A stretch of 64,000 bases of DNA. Origin: Nonlabens antarcticus. Its GTDB lineage: Bacteria > Bacteroidota > Bacteroidia > Flavobacteriales > Flavobacteriaceae. The stretch covers positions 496,001-560,000 of the forward strand of contig NZ_JADFCO010000065.1 in the NCBI RefSeq assembly GCF_015356755.1, read 5' to 3'. The notes under the pieces are model-generated. The model was given only the letters and a program-made list of their open reading frames with translations. It was not told where the DNA came from and did no database searches. A program made the position numbers and the translations under genes. Below, one piece after another: positions 16,546 through 25,886 of the stretch (position 1 is its first letter; every line of letters starts with the position of its first letter).

Positions 16546-17883
16546 TTAAAAACTCTTAATATCATTTGCCCAACTGGGATAAGTAAAGATCGTTTGCTGT
16601 AGATATTGAAATGTGATGTCATGATTCATCGCGACCGCAAAAATATTGATGGTTTCTCCCGCTTCATTAGAAATAATATGCGCTCCCAGGATCATTCCGG
16701 TTTTCTGGTCCACTAAAACTTTATAGGCATAACAACCTGCATTGATGCGTTTGTTATTGAACCAACCGCTAGCATCCTTAGAAAATACATCGAATTTTTT
16801 TCCAGCTTTTGTTGCTTGTTCTTCCGTCAATCCTATTCCGGCGACTTGTGGGATGGTAAATGCAACACTGGGAATTATTACGGAAACGAACGGATGTTTG
16901 CCGCCCAGGATATTTTTTGCCGCAATGTTTGCTTCAAGTCCGCTTAGAGGCGTTAGAGGTAAATTTTTATTTGAAACGTCACCGCAGGCATAGAAGTTTT
17001 CATTGCTGGTACTTTGGAAAAATTCATTGACGACGACCCCTTTTTTATCGGTTACAACATCTGCATTTTCTAGTTTTAGATTTTTGATGGCGGGTTGTCT
17101 TCCGGCGGTATTAAAAACAAGATCGGTCGTGATCTGGTGTAAGATGCCGTCCAGGCTGTATTTAACGATGAATCGATCGTTTTCTTTTTCTACAGACGCC
17201 GCTTGTGCATTGAGTAAAATATCAATGCCCAGATCCCTGGAACATTGTTCTAAATGATTTGCCGTAAAGCTTTCAAAAGGTGATAATATCTGTCCGGTCA
17301 TTTCTATCACTGTCACTTTAACACCAGCGCGCGCCATCATGTGGCTAAATTCCATTCCTATATAGCCACCACCTATAAATATCATTTTTTCAGGCAGATC
17401 CTTCAGCTCAAAAAACTGCTCACTGGTCAATAAATATTCTGCTCCAGGAATTCTAAGCTCTAAAGGTTTCATTCCCGTAGCAATCACAAATTTATCTGCG
17501 GTAATCGTGGTTTCTTTAAAGGTAAAGGTCTTTTCATCATTGAAACTTCCATCACCCAGATAGCAATCAACGCCTATTCCCTTAAGCTCTGCCTCAGTAT
17601 TGTTGGGAATATTTTGAGTATACCGGCGGGCATAGTTATAAACCTCGCGCCAGTCGATGGATACCTCACCAGCGAGGCCGTCACCTTTCATATTTCTTGC
17701 TGATTCCAGCGCCTCACTACTGGCAAGCATTAATTTCTTGGGATCACAGCCGCGCTGAGAACAGGTGCCGCCATAGGCTCTGGTATCAATAATTCCTACC
17801 TTGAGACCTGCATCAATACAGCGATGGGCTACCAGTTTACCTGCGGTTCCAGTTCCTAAAATAAATACGTCATAATGCTTCAT
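16546..17883 (-). CDS. Class I pyridine nucleotide-disulfide oxidoreductase (FAD, NAD(P)H)
   Basis: 445-residue flavoprotein of the lipoamide dehydrogenase/mercuric reductase/glutathione reductase fold. Seen: FAD-binding G-T-G-T-A-G near the N-terminus, redox pair C41-S-Q-R-G-C46 followed by D-P-K-K, NAD(P)-binding G-G-G-Y-I-G-M-E-F (about 168), and the second FAD motif A-C-G-D-V. The C-terminal catalytic H-P-T-x-x-E found in lipoamide dehydrogenase is replaced by Y-P-S-W-A-N-D, so it is probably not a true lipoamide dehydrogenase. Substrate unknown. A box on the minus strand lies 3 nt before its ATG; it is divergent from mfd. Confidence 0.85.
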   Translation of the reverse strand: MKHYDVFILGTGTAGKLVAHRCIDAGLKVGIIDTRAYGGTCSQRGCDPKKLMLASSEALESARNMKGDGLAGEVSIDWREVYNYARRYTQNIPNNTEAELKGIGVDCYLGDGSFNDEKTFTFKETTITADKFVIATGMKPLELRIPGAEYLLTSEQFFELKDLPEKMIFIGGGYIGMEFSHMMARAGVKVTVIEMTGQILSPFESFTANHLEQCSRDLGIDILLNAQAASVEKENDRFIVKYSLDGILHQITTDLVFNTAGRQPAIKNLKLENADVVTDKKGVVVNEFFQSTSNENFYACGDVSNKNLPLTPLSGLEANIAAKNILGGKHPFVSVIIPSVAFTIPQVAGIGLTEEQATKAGKKFDVFSKDASGWFNNKRINAGCYAYKVLVDQKTGMILGAHIISNEAGETINIFAVAMNHDITFQYLQQTIFTYPSWANDIKSF

Positions 17884-17886
17884 GCC

Positions 17887-17894
17887 TAAATGTA
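17887..17894 (-). promoter_or_regulatory. Candidate -7 box TACATTTA for the oxidoreductase
   Basis: One mismatch to TAnnTTTG on the minus strand; only 3 nt separate it from ATG 17883, so the message would be leaderless. Confidence 0.4.
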
Positions 17895-17933
17895 CGTCCT
17901 CAACCGTTTATGGCTGTGAAAGAATTCTCAATT

Positions 17934-17966
17934 TTTGGCGAGAGCTGTGGTTGCAACTTATCTTTG
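17934..17966 (+). promoter_or_regulatory. Promoter TTTG-N21-TATCTTTG inside the apparent 5' end of mfd
   Basis: TTTG at 17934-17937 and TATCTTTG at 17959-17966 are both exact and properly spaced. A transcript from here starts near 17971, after ATG 17910, which argues for a downstream mfd start. Confidence 0.6.
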
Positions 17967-17984
17967 CAGCCAATTCTACCACAT

Positions 17985-20900
17985 TTGGGATATCCAGAAA
18001 TAAGTGCCGCTTACGATACAATGAACGCATCTGCTAGTTTGCAGGAGCATATTGAGCTAGATCAAGGTTCTTTGCGCGTGCAGGGACTTGTGGGAAGCTC
18101 GCTTTCTTTTGTCGTTCATAACGCTTTCGCGAAAGCAGAAAAACCCTTTCTCCTCATTTTAAATGATAAGGAAGAGGCTGCTTATTACCTAAATGATCTG
18201 GAAAAAATGGTGGGTGAGAAGGATGTCCTTTTTTATCCCGGAAGTTACCGGCGTCCATACCAGATTGAAAAAACCGACAATGCAAACGTGCTGTTGCGTG
18301 CGGAGGTGCTCAACCGCATCAATTCCAGGAAAAAGCCAGCGATTATTGTCACGTATCCAGAAGCGCTTTTTGAAAAAGTCGTAACTCGGAAGGAACTGGA
18401 GCGAAACACACTGAAGATTGCGGTAGGCGATCAGATTTCGATTGAATTTGCAAACGAGGTCCTATTTGAGTACGCTTTTAAACGGGTAGATTTTGTTACA
18501 GAACCCGGCGAGTTCTCATTGCGTGGCGGTATTCTAGATGTGTTTTCGTTTTCAAATGACGAGCCGTACCGGATTGAATTTTTTGGGAACGAGATCGATT
18601 CCATCAGGGTATTTGATGTGGAAACGCAGTTGTCAAAGGATAAGATCAAAAAGATTTCCATTATTCCTAATGTGGAGAACAAGCAGTCTTCAGAACATCG
18701 CGAGAGTTTCTTGAAGTACCTGTCCGGTAAAACAGTCGTATTTGCCCAAAATATGGATTTGTTGTACGCTCGAATCGATTCGCTTTTCGCGAAAGCGGAG
18801 GAAGTCTTCAAAAATCTGCAGGGTGAGATCAAACAACTGGAGCCGGAAGAGATTTTTTGCACCTCCAGCCTTTTAAAAGAACAGGTGAAAAGCCTGAACC
18901 ATATCGAGCTTTCAGGAAGCGATGCGGCCGTGGTTTACCGCACCGCACCGCAACCGTCGTTCAATAAGCAGTTTGATTTACTGATCGCAAACCTCAAACA
19001 AAATGAAGCCGACGGTTACAAGACGATCCTGTTTTGTAGTACGGCGCAACAGGCCAAAAGGTTCAAGGATATTTTTGACGACATGGGTGCAAACGTCGCC
19101 TATGAAACGGTGATTATGACGTTATATCATGGATTTGTAGATCACGACCTGCGCGTTGCCTGCTATACAGATCACGAGATTTTTGACCGCTATCATAAAT
19201 TTAGCTTGAAGAATGGCTATGCTAAAAAGCAGGCCATCACGCTCAAGGAATTGAACACGCTAGAAATAGGGGATTACGTCACGCATATCGATCACGGGAT
19301 CGGGAAATTTGGTGGACTGCAGAAGATTGATGTGAAGGGTAAAATGCAGGAAGCGATCAAGTTATTTTATGGTGAACGCGATATTTTATACGTTTCTATT
19401 CATTCCTTGCACAAGATTACAAAGTACGCTGCCAAAGACGGGAAGGCGCCCAAGATCTATAAACTGGGCAGCCCAGCCTGGAAAAAATTAAAGGCAAAAA
19501 CCAAAACCCGAGTCAAAGAGATTGCTTTTGACTTGATCAAATTATACGCAAAACGTCGTGCCAATAAGGGGTTCCAATACGAACCCGATGGTTATATGCA
19601 AAATGAGCTGGAGGCCAGCTTTATCTATGAGGACACGCCAGACCAAAGCACAGCGACCCAAGATGTCAAAAACGATATGGAAAGCGAGCGTCCCATGGAC
19701 CGACTGGTGTGTGGCGATGTAGGTTTTGGTAAAACAGAAGTGGCGATTCGTGCCGCTTTTAAGGCAGCAGTGAATGGAAAGCAGGTTGCCGTTCTCGTTC
19801 CCACAACAATCTTGGCGTTTCAGCACGCCAAAACATTCCGCGAGCGACTAGGAGATATGCCGGTTAAGGTGGATTACCTGAATAGATTCCGCACCGCAAA
19901 GGAACGTAAGGGAGTTCTAGAGGGACTTGCGGATGGTTCCATTGATATTGTGATAGGTACGCATCAGTTGGTTAGCAAAGCCGTTAAATTCAAGGACATC
20001 GGATTATTGATTATTGATGAAGAACAGAAATTTGGCGTGGCCGTAAAAGACAAATTGAAAACCCTCAAGGAAAATATTGATACCCTCACGTTGACGGCAA
20101 CACCTATCCCGCGAACTCTGCAGTTCTCCTTAATGGCAGCACGAGATTTAAGTGTTATAAAAACACCGCCCCCCAATAGACATCCCATAGAATCTCACAT
20201 CGTAAGATTTTCTGAAGAAACCATTCGGGATGCGATAAGCTATGAGATTTCACGCGGTGGTCAGGTCTATTTTGTACATAATAGAATTGAAAATATCAAG
20301 GAAGTCGCTGGTATGATTCAGCGTTCTGTTCCAGATGCCAAAGTGGGCATAGGTCATGGTCAAATGGACGGTAAGAAGCTAGAATCTGTAATGCTGGCCT
20401 TTATGAATGGTGAATTTGATGTTTTGGTCAGTACCACGATTATAGAAAGCGGGCTGGATGTTCCCAATGCGAATACTATATTCATCAATAACGCTAATAA
20501 TTTTGGGCTGTCAGACTTGCACCAGATGCGTGGTAGAGTAGGGCGTAGCAACAAGAAAGCTTTTTGTTATTTCATGACACCACCCTACGACATGATGACT
20601 GACGAGGCACGCAAGAGAATACAGGCGATTGAGAGTTTTTCAGAACTAGGTAGCGGTTTCAATATTGCGATGAAGGATCTAGAAATACGTGGAGCGGGAG
20701 ATATTTTGGGCGGAGAGCAAAGTGGGTTCATCAATGAAATAGGATTTGATACTTATCAGAAAATATTGAGCGAAGCAATTGAGGAACTGAAAGAAAACGA
20801 ATTCAAGGATTTATATCCAACCACAGATGTCCCCAATAAGAAACACGTGAGTGATGTCACCATTGATACCGATTTTGAATTGCTGTTCCCTGATGATTAT

Positions 20901-21335
20901 ATCAACAGCGTTACAGAACGACTGGCGTTGTATTCAAAGCTGAATGATGTAGAAGATGAAGACGGACTGGACACGTTCAAGAAGGAGTTGGTAGACCGTT
21001 TTGGCGAGCTTCCAGATCCTGCGGAGGATTTGTTGACCAGTATTAAAGTCAAGTGGATTGCCAGCCGTTTAGGACTGGAAAAGATCATCATGAAGGAAAG
21101 CCAGTTCGTGGGGTACTTTATTGCAGATCAAGAACACCGCTTCTATAAAAGCGAGACTTTTGGTTTCTTATTGCAATCCATGAATAAACCGAATGCTAAG
21201 GTTCAAATGAAACAAAAGCAAACCCGCACCGGGATGCGATTGTTGTTGAAGATGGAAAATATCAAAACCGTTGATAAAGCGCTGGAACGATTGAAAGCGG
21301 TGATGCCCGTTGAATTACCAACGGCTGATTCTTGA
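17985..21335 (+). CDS. mfd: Transcription-repair coupling factor Mfd
   Basis: SF2 ATPase that removes stalled RNA polymerase and recruits UvrA to the lesion. Order: UvrB-like N-terminal region with G-L-V-G-S-S-L-S-F-V, the RNAP-interaction (CarD-like) domain around D-Y-V-T-H-I-D-H-G-I-G-K-F, helicase motif I C-G-D-V-G-F-G-K-T-E-V-A, D-E-E-Q, T-A-T-P-I-P-R-T-L and the C-terminal TRCF domain. The frame is open from ATG 17910 (1141 residues), but a full promoter lies between that ATG and the conserved region, so I place the start at TTG 17985 (1116 residues); ATG 18021 is a third choice. Two palindrome copies are embedded in the N-terminal region. Confidence 0.93.
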   Translation: MGYPEISAAYDTMNASASLQEHIELDQGSLRVQGLVGSSLSFVVHNAFAKAEKPFLLILNDKEEAAYYLNDLEKMVGEKDVLFYPGSYRRPYQIEKTDNANVLLRAEVLNRINSRKKPAIIVTYPEALFEKVVTRKELERNTLKIAVGDQISIEFANEVLFEYAFKRVDFVTEPGEFSLRGGILDVFSFSNDEPYRIEFFGNEIDSIRVFDVETQLSKDKIKKISIIPNVENKQSSEHRESFLKYLSGKTVVFAQNMDLLYARIDSLFAKAEEVFKNLQGEIKQLEPEEIFCTSSLLKEQVKSLNHIELSGSDAAVVYRTAPQPSFNKQFDLLIANLKQNEADGYKTILFCSTAQQAKRFKDIFDDMGANVAYETVIMTLYHGFVDHDLRVACYTDHEIFDRYHKFSLKNGYAKKQAITLKELNTLEIGDYVTHIDHGIGKFGGLQKIDVKGKMQEAIKLFYGERDILYVSIHSLHKITKYAAKDGKAPKIYKLGSPAWKKLKAKTKTRVKEIAFDLIKLYAKRRANKGFQYEPDGYMQNELEASFIYEDTPDQSTATQDVKNDMESERPMDRLVCGDVGFGKTEVAIRAAFKAAVNGKQVAVLVPTTILAFQHAKTFRERLGDMPVKVDYLNRFRTAKERKGVLEGLADGSIDIVIGTHQLVSKAVKFKDIGLLIIDEEQKFGVAVKDKLKTLKENIDTLTLTATPIPRTLQFSLMAARDLSVIKTPPPNRHPIESHIVRFSEETIRDAISYEISRGGQVYFVHNRIENIKEVAGMIQRSVPDAKVGIGHGQMDGKKLESVMLAFMNGEFDVLVSTTIIESGLDVPNANTIFINNANNFGLSDLHQMRGRVGRSNKKAFCYFMTPPYDMMTDEARKRIQAIESFSELGSGFNIAMKDLEIRGAGDILGGEQSGFINEIGFDTYQKILSEAIEELKENEFKDLYPTTDVPNKKHVSDVTIDTDFELLFPDDYINSVTERLALYSKLNDVEDEDGLDTFKKELVDRFGELPDPAEDLLTSIKVKWIASRLGLEKIIMKESQFVGYFIADQEHRFYKSETFGFLLQSMNKPNAKVQMKQKQTRTGMRLLLKMENIKTVDKALERLKAVMPVELPTADS
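18123..18136. repeat. Palindrome GCTTTCGCGAAAGC in mfd (first copy)
   Basis: Perfect 14-mer, read as A-F-A-K-A just after the conserved G-L-V-G-S-S-L-S-F-V segment. Confidence 0.9.
18781..18797. repeat. Palindrome variant in mfd (second copy)
   Basis: CGCTTTTCGCGAAAGCG, with one extra T, read as L-F-A-K-A-E. Confidence 0.75.
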
Positions 21336-21983
21336 TTTCGTTCCGAAATATTTATTCCTAATTTTTAATTTCTGATTTGCTGTCGCAACCTTAGTCCACC
21401 TGTCAATTGGACGAATGACTGGCGCGATTTCGCTGCGTCCATATGTTGTCTCACCCCAGCCCTCTGTGGAATAGATGGAGTTTTATTTTTCTTTTAGTTG
21501 AGAACACAGGTTGTTGATTCAGATTATTCTTAATTTACCGAATACCGAATACCGAATATTAGAAGATATCAAGGAGCTTATGTTTTCACTTCATTTTCGG
21601 TTGCCTCACCCCAGCCCTCTCCGGCGGAGAGGGTGTTTGATTTCCTCTTATTTGAGAACACAGGCTGTTGATTCAGATTTTTTTATTTATCTGCATACCC
21701 AAAAGGATTAACGATTTCTGATTTCAAAATAAGAATCTACGGTCGGCAAGGAAAACTCAAAAAAACTCATGGCTCAAGGATCCACCAACTAGTAATAATG
21801 GGAGATTATCATTTTTTGATTGATAAAATATGAAAATCTAGGATCACAAAGATAGCTCCAGAACTTAGTGTCCATTGTCTCATTATTTAATTACGATCAA
21901 CGATTTTAGAGTTCTAGTTAAAAAAGTAAAAGTCTCTAGTCAGCGAGTTAAACTCAAAGACTCACAGCTCAAGGATGAACCAA
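21336..21983. repeat. Intergenic block of decayed direct repeats
   Basis: About 650 bases without a credible gene. Two copies of a roughly 75-base unit lie at 21450-21524 and 21605-21678, each opening with CTCACCCCAGCCCTCT and closing with TTGAGAACACAGG followed by TGTTGATTCAGATT. The second copy carries a hairpin of CCCTCTCC / GGAGAGGG with loop GGC at 21615-21633. A different unit, containing GGCTCAAGGAT or AGCTCAAGGAT then CCAACTA, occurs at about 21733-21802 and 21930-21996; the second copy runs into the 3' end of the next gene. A triple ACCGAATA-like run lies at 21537-21558. Confidence 0.7.
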
Positions 21984-22409
21984 CTACAGCCATTGACTCC
22001 AAGGCAAGCGACTAAGTATAACCAAAAAAGCTAAGGTGTAAAAAATAGATAGCATCTTAAATTTACCGCGGCTTACTATTTTTTTCTTTGATTTTGAGTA
22101 ACCTATAGTTAGTAAAGCCACTGCAATGATCATCATCAATGGGTGTTCTATAATAAGCAGTCGTGTAGCAGAATTACTCATTTCAAATCCTTCCCAACGT
22201 GCTAGATTTTGTGGAGTCAGATACAGAATGATACCTATCAGTAACTGAATATGGGTGACGATTAATCCTATTAAAGCTAGGCTAAAATCCCGATTTCCAA
22301 ATTCTCGTTTTGTAAAAAATCCTATTACCGCATTAACGGTTGCTATGAATAGAACTAGAACTAATAGATATGCCCATCCAGAGTGAGCAGATTGAAGGAT
22401 GTTATACAT
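21984..22409 (-). CDS. Four-helix membrane protein, cytochrome-b-like
   Basis: About 141 residues from ATG 22409; an upstream in-frame TTG at 22430 is part of the promoter box and is rejected. Four hydrophobic segments are visible, with H-S-G-W before the first, V-T-H-I-Q in the second and I-E-H-P-L-M-M near the third. Similar flavobacterial proteins are often labelled cytochrome b, and paired His residues in helices could bind haem, but no classical haem motif is certain. Downstream of the Oar-like receptor and separated from it by a terminator; own promoter. Confidence 0.65.
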   Translation of the reverse strand: MYNILQSAHSGWAYLLVLVLFIATVNAVIGFFTKREFGNRDFSLALIGLIVTHIQLLIGIILYLTPQNLARWEGFEMSNSATRLLIIEHPLMMIIAVALLTIGYSKSKKKIVSRGKFKMLSIFYTLAFLVILSRLPWSQWL

Positions 22410-22427
22410 GAGAAATATGATTTTGAA

Positions 22428-22435
22428 CAAAAATA
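22428..22435 (-). promoter_or_regulatory. -7 box TATTTTTG for the four-helix membrane protein
   Basis: Exact TAnnTTTG on the minus strand, 18 bases before ATG 22409; it contains the rejected TTG start. Confidence 0.55.
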
Positions 22436-22447
22436 GGGTAAAAACAA

Positions 22448-22475
22448 AGAACCCGACTCGGTGGAGTCGGGTTCT
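22448..22475 (-). terminator. Terminator of the Oar-like receptor gene
   Basis: Perfect 12-bp stem AGAACCCGACTC / GAGTCGGGTTCT with a 4-base loop; on the minus strand it is followed by TTGTTTTT. Confidence 0.85.
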
Positions 22476-22498
22476 GAGATTAAATTTAAAATAGTGTT

Positions 22499-25400
22499 CT
22501 AGTTGAAAATATATCTAGCACCTATTTGCATTTGGTATCTGGAAGATCTTGTTCCTCCATCATCAATTACTTCTAGATCATCATTGGTAAAAGTAGGATC
22601 AAAAGTAAATTCAGGATTTGGCCCGCCTTGTTCTGTGGTGATCAAGCCTACCTGACCGAAGTTAGGAACGAATGTTCTTTCTCCCCAATCCTTGTTTATT
22701 AGATTTGCTACGTTAAAGATATCAAGAGACAATTGTAATGTGTTCTTATTCTCTTTATCTGCACCTGTATATATGGAGAAGTTTTGCAGCAATTTAAAGT
22801 CAATGCTGTGATTCCATGAAGCACGGCTAGCATTAGCTTCAGCATATTGTCCACGACGAGATCTTAAATAATCGTTGTTCTCAATAAATCTATCAAGAGC
22901 CGCATATTGTTCTGCAGGTAAAATTACTTGACCTGGCTTAACTAGAGGAACTAAGTTGATCTCGCTTGCATTTGCAGGAATGTATAGCAATGCATTGTCT
23001 CGAGAATCATCACCTAATAAATCTCTTCCTTCATTGTAGGCATATGAAATACGTCCCCCTTCTTGACCTGTGTAGAATATTCCGAACGTTGTTGAAATAT
23101 TGTCGTTCCACTCTAGGTCATAAGTTGCATTTGCAATAATCTGATGTCCTGTGGCAAATTGGGATCTCTGTAATGTTGCAGTATTTTTACCATTCACGGT
23201 AAGAACATTTCTCCACTGACTACTGTTTTGTGATGAAGTACCTTCAAATACATACTCACCATCACCGTAGGTATAAGCTACTTGTGCGCCAAATCCATTT
23301 TGAACTGGCTTAGTTAAAGTGAAAGTTGCGTTGTAAGAGTACCCTTCGTTAGTGTTAGTTCCTAGATAGATATTGCTGTACGTATTGTCAACTCTATTTC
23401 TACCGTAGTAAAAACGATTGTCAGCGCCATTTAAAGTTCCTACAGGACCTACAGTATTTAAGTTTTGATAAGTAACGTTTTGCAACACATCATTGTAAAG
23501 AAAATCAGCTGATGCAATCAATCCCCATACTCCTAATTCTTGATCTACACCTATGTTGTATTTCAACACAGAAGGTAATTTGAAATCTGGAGAGAAAAGA
23601 TCTATCTGACCTCCTAATTGTCCACTTCCAGGAGCAGCACCATTACCGATAGGTTGATTGTTAGGGTCAGGATTGAAGAATACTTCTCTGTTAGTAAAGT
23701 CTCTTTCATCTACAGATCCTACAGAAACACCATTGTTGTTATATGCACCACCTGGCCATACTAATGGAATACGGGAAGTAAAGACTCCTATACCACCGCG
23801 CACCTGTGTGCTGTTGTCATTAAATACATCCCAGTTGATTCCCAATCTAGGAGCAACGTGCAATTGACTTTTAATAGGTTTTCCAACTCTAGCTCCTTCA
23901 AGATCTTTTCCTGCTGCTTCTAGCAAGCCAACGGTTCTATTATTGAAATCGTCATTAACTGTTCCATCCTCAAAGAAAGGTACGTCAACACGAACACCAT
24001 AAGTCAAACGGAAGTTATCAGTCATATTCCAGGCATCTTGAGCATAGAAACCTAACTGGCTATATTTAAATGCGGCTGCTGCTGCTTGAATATCATCACC
24101 TACTGTACCTACTGGATCTAGTAAGGAGTAGCTATAGTCGTAACCATCAGCGGCTACATCATTGGTAGCATCATTATCAAAATAAGTATTGAAATCAGCC
24201 AAGTTCAAAAACTGGTATTGACCAAAATTTTGTCTTACAAAAACGTTTCTTACGTCAAAGTACTCAAAGTTTGCACCCAAGGTGATGTTATGAGCTCCAG
24301 ACTGGATTTCAAAGTTGTTAGTTACATTAAACAATTTCTGGTCTAGGATATTTCCAGTAGAAAAAGCTTCAGAACCAAAAGTGATTCTTCCATTGTTACC
24401 ATCGTTTATTTGAATTCTAGGGAAGTTGTTTCCTATAGGATCTCTATCATCATTGACTGTAGAATACCCAATCACTAAGTTGTTAGACAGGTTAGAACCA
24501 TTAGTGGTACTCCATTCAAATGTAGAACTATTAGTCTCAGAAAGGAAAAGAACACCAGCGTTAGCAAAGTTGATGTTATTAGAGTTACTAAAACTAGGAG
24601 AATTTGACTCTCCACTTACGTAATTATGTTTTAAAGTAAATGTGTTCTTGTCGTTTAAATTATAGTCTAAACGAATGGTAAAAGAATCTGAGATTAAAGA
24701 GTTTTCTCCATCTTCAAATCCACCTGGATTATACCCAAAAACATTAGTCAGATTGTCTTGTAAGGTTTGAATTTGCGCAACTGATGAGTCACCGTTGTAG
24801 CTAGCAGCATCAAAGAAACGTGGAGTGTCTTCATCCTGTCTTTCATAATTGAGGAAGAAGAACAATTTGTTCTCTATGATTGGACCACCGATTCTTGCAC
24901 CGATTCTTGTTGCTGTAAATTCATCTAATTTTTCTCTGTTTTCAGCGTCAAATCCTCCTGGAGTTTTTCCAGCAAGATCTTCATTTCTGTAATAGCCGTA
25001 AGCAGATCCAGACCATTTGTTAGTACCCGAACGAGTTATCGCATTGATCGCTCCACCAGCAAATCCTGATTGACGAACGTCAAAAGGAGCAAGGTTTACA
25101 GAAAAAGATTCAATAGCATCTAGGGAGATAGGGTTAACACCTATTTGACCACCATTCGTACCAGTAGAAGAAAGGCCGAAAACGTCATTACTTACCGCAC
25201 CATCAATATAAAATGAATTATAACGATTGTTTACCCCACCTAGAGTAATACCACCACCTTCTGACACAGATGCCTGAGGTGTTTTTCTAAGTAAATCTTG
25301 AATATCACGAGTTACCGTTGGAAGAGTTTCAATCTCGCGTGTAGAGATGTTAGTCTCTGGTCCTGTTTTTCCACTGTCAAAAATTCCGTTGCGACGCGCT

Positions 25401-25768
25401 TGGATGACAATTTGGTCTAATGCATTAGTAGATTCAGCAAGAGTTGCGTTGATCTGTTCTGACTCACCTAATTGAAGATTGATGTTAGTCAGCGCAAGGT
25501 CTTGTTTACCTACATAAGTAATTGTCACGTTGTAAGGTCCACCTACACGCATATTGTTGATGCGGTAATAGCCTTCAATATCAGTTACAGATCCATAAGT
25601 AGTTCCAGTAGGAGTGTGGACAGCAATGATTGTGGCGCCTAAAAGAGGTTGATCAACGCCCTCTAGTACGCGACCGTTAATGGAAGAGGTAGTTACCCCC
25701 TGTCCCATCACAGCCATCGAGCTCAGAATTAATCCTAAAAAAAGGAAAATTTGTAATGCTTTGTTCAT
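22499..25768 (-). CDS. Oar-like TonB-dependent receptor
   Basis: 1089-residue outer-membrane protein. Order: signal peptide (cut near V-M-G-Q), carboxypeptidase regulatory-like beta-sandwich with I-N-G-R-V and G-Y-Y-R-I-N-N-M (about 30-115), plug domain with N-R-Y-N-S-F-Y-I-D-G-A-V and G-F-A-G-G-A-I-N-A-I-T-R-S-G-T-N, then a long barrel ending R-Y-I-F-N. The sequence G-G-A-I-N-A-I-T-R-S-G-T-N marks the Oar family, first known from Myxococcus adhesion/development and common in Bacteroidota; ligands are generally unknown, possibly peptides. No SusD partner lies beside it. Strong promoter upstream and strong terminator downstream make it a single-gene unit, likely well expressed. Confidence 0.92.
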   Translation of the reverse strand: MNKALQIFLFLGLILSSMAVMGQGVTTSSINGRVLEGVDQPLLGATIIAVHTPTGTTYGSVTDIEGYYRINNMRVGGPYNVTITYVGKQDLALTNINLQLGESEQINATLAESTNALDQIVIQARRNGIFDSGKTGPETNISTREIETLPTVTRDIQDLLRKTPQASVSEGGGITLGGVNNRYNSFYIDGAVSNDVFGLSSTGTNGGQIGVNPISLDAIESFSVNLAPFDVRQSGFAGGAINAITRSGTNKWSGSAYGYYRNEDLAGKTPGGFDAENREKLDEFTATRIGARIGGPIIENKLFFFLNYERQDEDTPRFFDAASYNGDSSVAQIQTLQDNLTNVFGYNPGGFEDGENSLISDSFTIRLDYNLNDKNTFTLKHNYVSGESNSPSFSNSNNINFANAGVLFLSETNSSTFEWSTTNGSNLSNNLVIGYSTVNDDRDPIGNNFPRIQINDGNNGRITFGSEAFSTGNILDQKLFNVTNNFEIQSGAHNITLGANFEYFDVRNVFVRQNFGQYQFLNLADFNTYFDNDATNDVAADGYDYSYSLLDPVGTVGDDIQAAAAAFKYSQLGFYAQDAWNMTDNFRLTYGVRVDVPFFEDGTVNDDFNNRTVGLLEAAGKDLEGARVGKPIKSQLHVAPRLGINWDVFNDNSTQVRGGIGVFTSRIPLVWPGGAYNNNGVSVGSVDERDFTNREVFFNPDPNNQPIGNGAAPGSGQLGGQIDLFSPDFKLPSVLKYNIGVDQELGVWGLIASADFLYNDVLQNVTYQNLNTVGPVGTLNGADNRFYYGRNRVDNTYSNIYLGTNTNEGYSYNATFTLTKPVQNGFGAQVAYTYGDGEYVFEGTSSQNSSQWRNVLTVNGKNTATLQRSQFATGHQIIANATYDLEWNDNISTTFGIFYTGQEGGRISYAYNEGRDLLGDDSRDNALLYIPANASEINLVPLVKPGQVILPAEQYAALDRFIENNDYLRSRRGQYAEANASRASWNHSIDFKLLQNFSIYTGADKENKNTLQLSLDIFNVANLINKDWGERTFVPNFGQVGLITTEQGGPNPEFTFDPTFTNDDLEVIDDGGTRSSRYQMQIGARYIFN

Positions 25769-25796
25769 TTGTGAAACGATTTAAATTTGGTTAGTG

Positions 25797-25825
25797 CAAA
25801 AATAAGACGTTTAACAAAACTCCAA
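25797..25825 (-). promoter_or_regulatory. Promoter TTG-N18-TATTTTTG for the Oar-like receptor
   Basis: On the minus strand, -7 TATTTTTG (25797-25804) and TTG (25823-25825) with 18 bases between; ATG is at 25768. Confidence 0.6.
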
Positions 25826-25886
25826 CATTAAGCTAACATTAATTAACTAGGAACTTTTCAACTTTAAGCTGTTGATAACCTGATAT

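Noticed and set aside
21511-21711. Open frame of 66 codons on the plus strand
   Set aside because: Lies wholly within the decayed direct-repeat block; no protein-like features.
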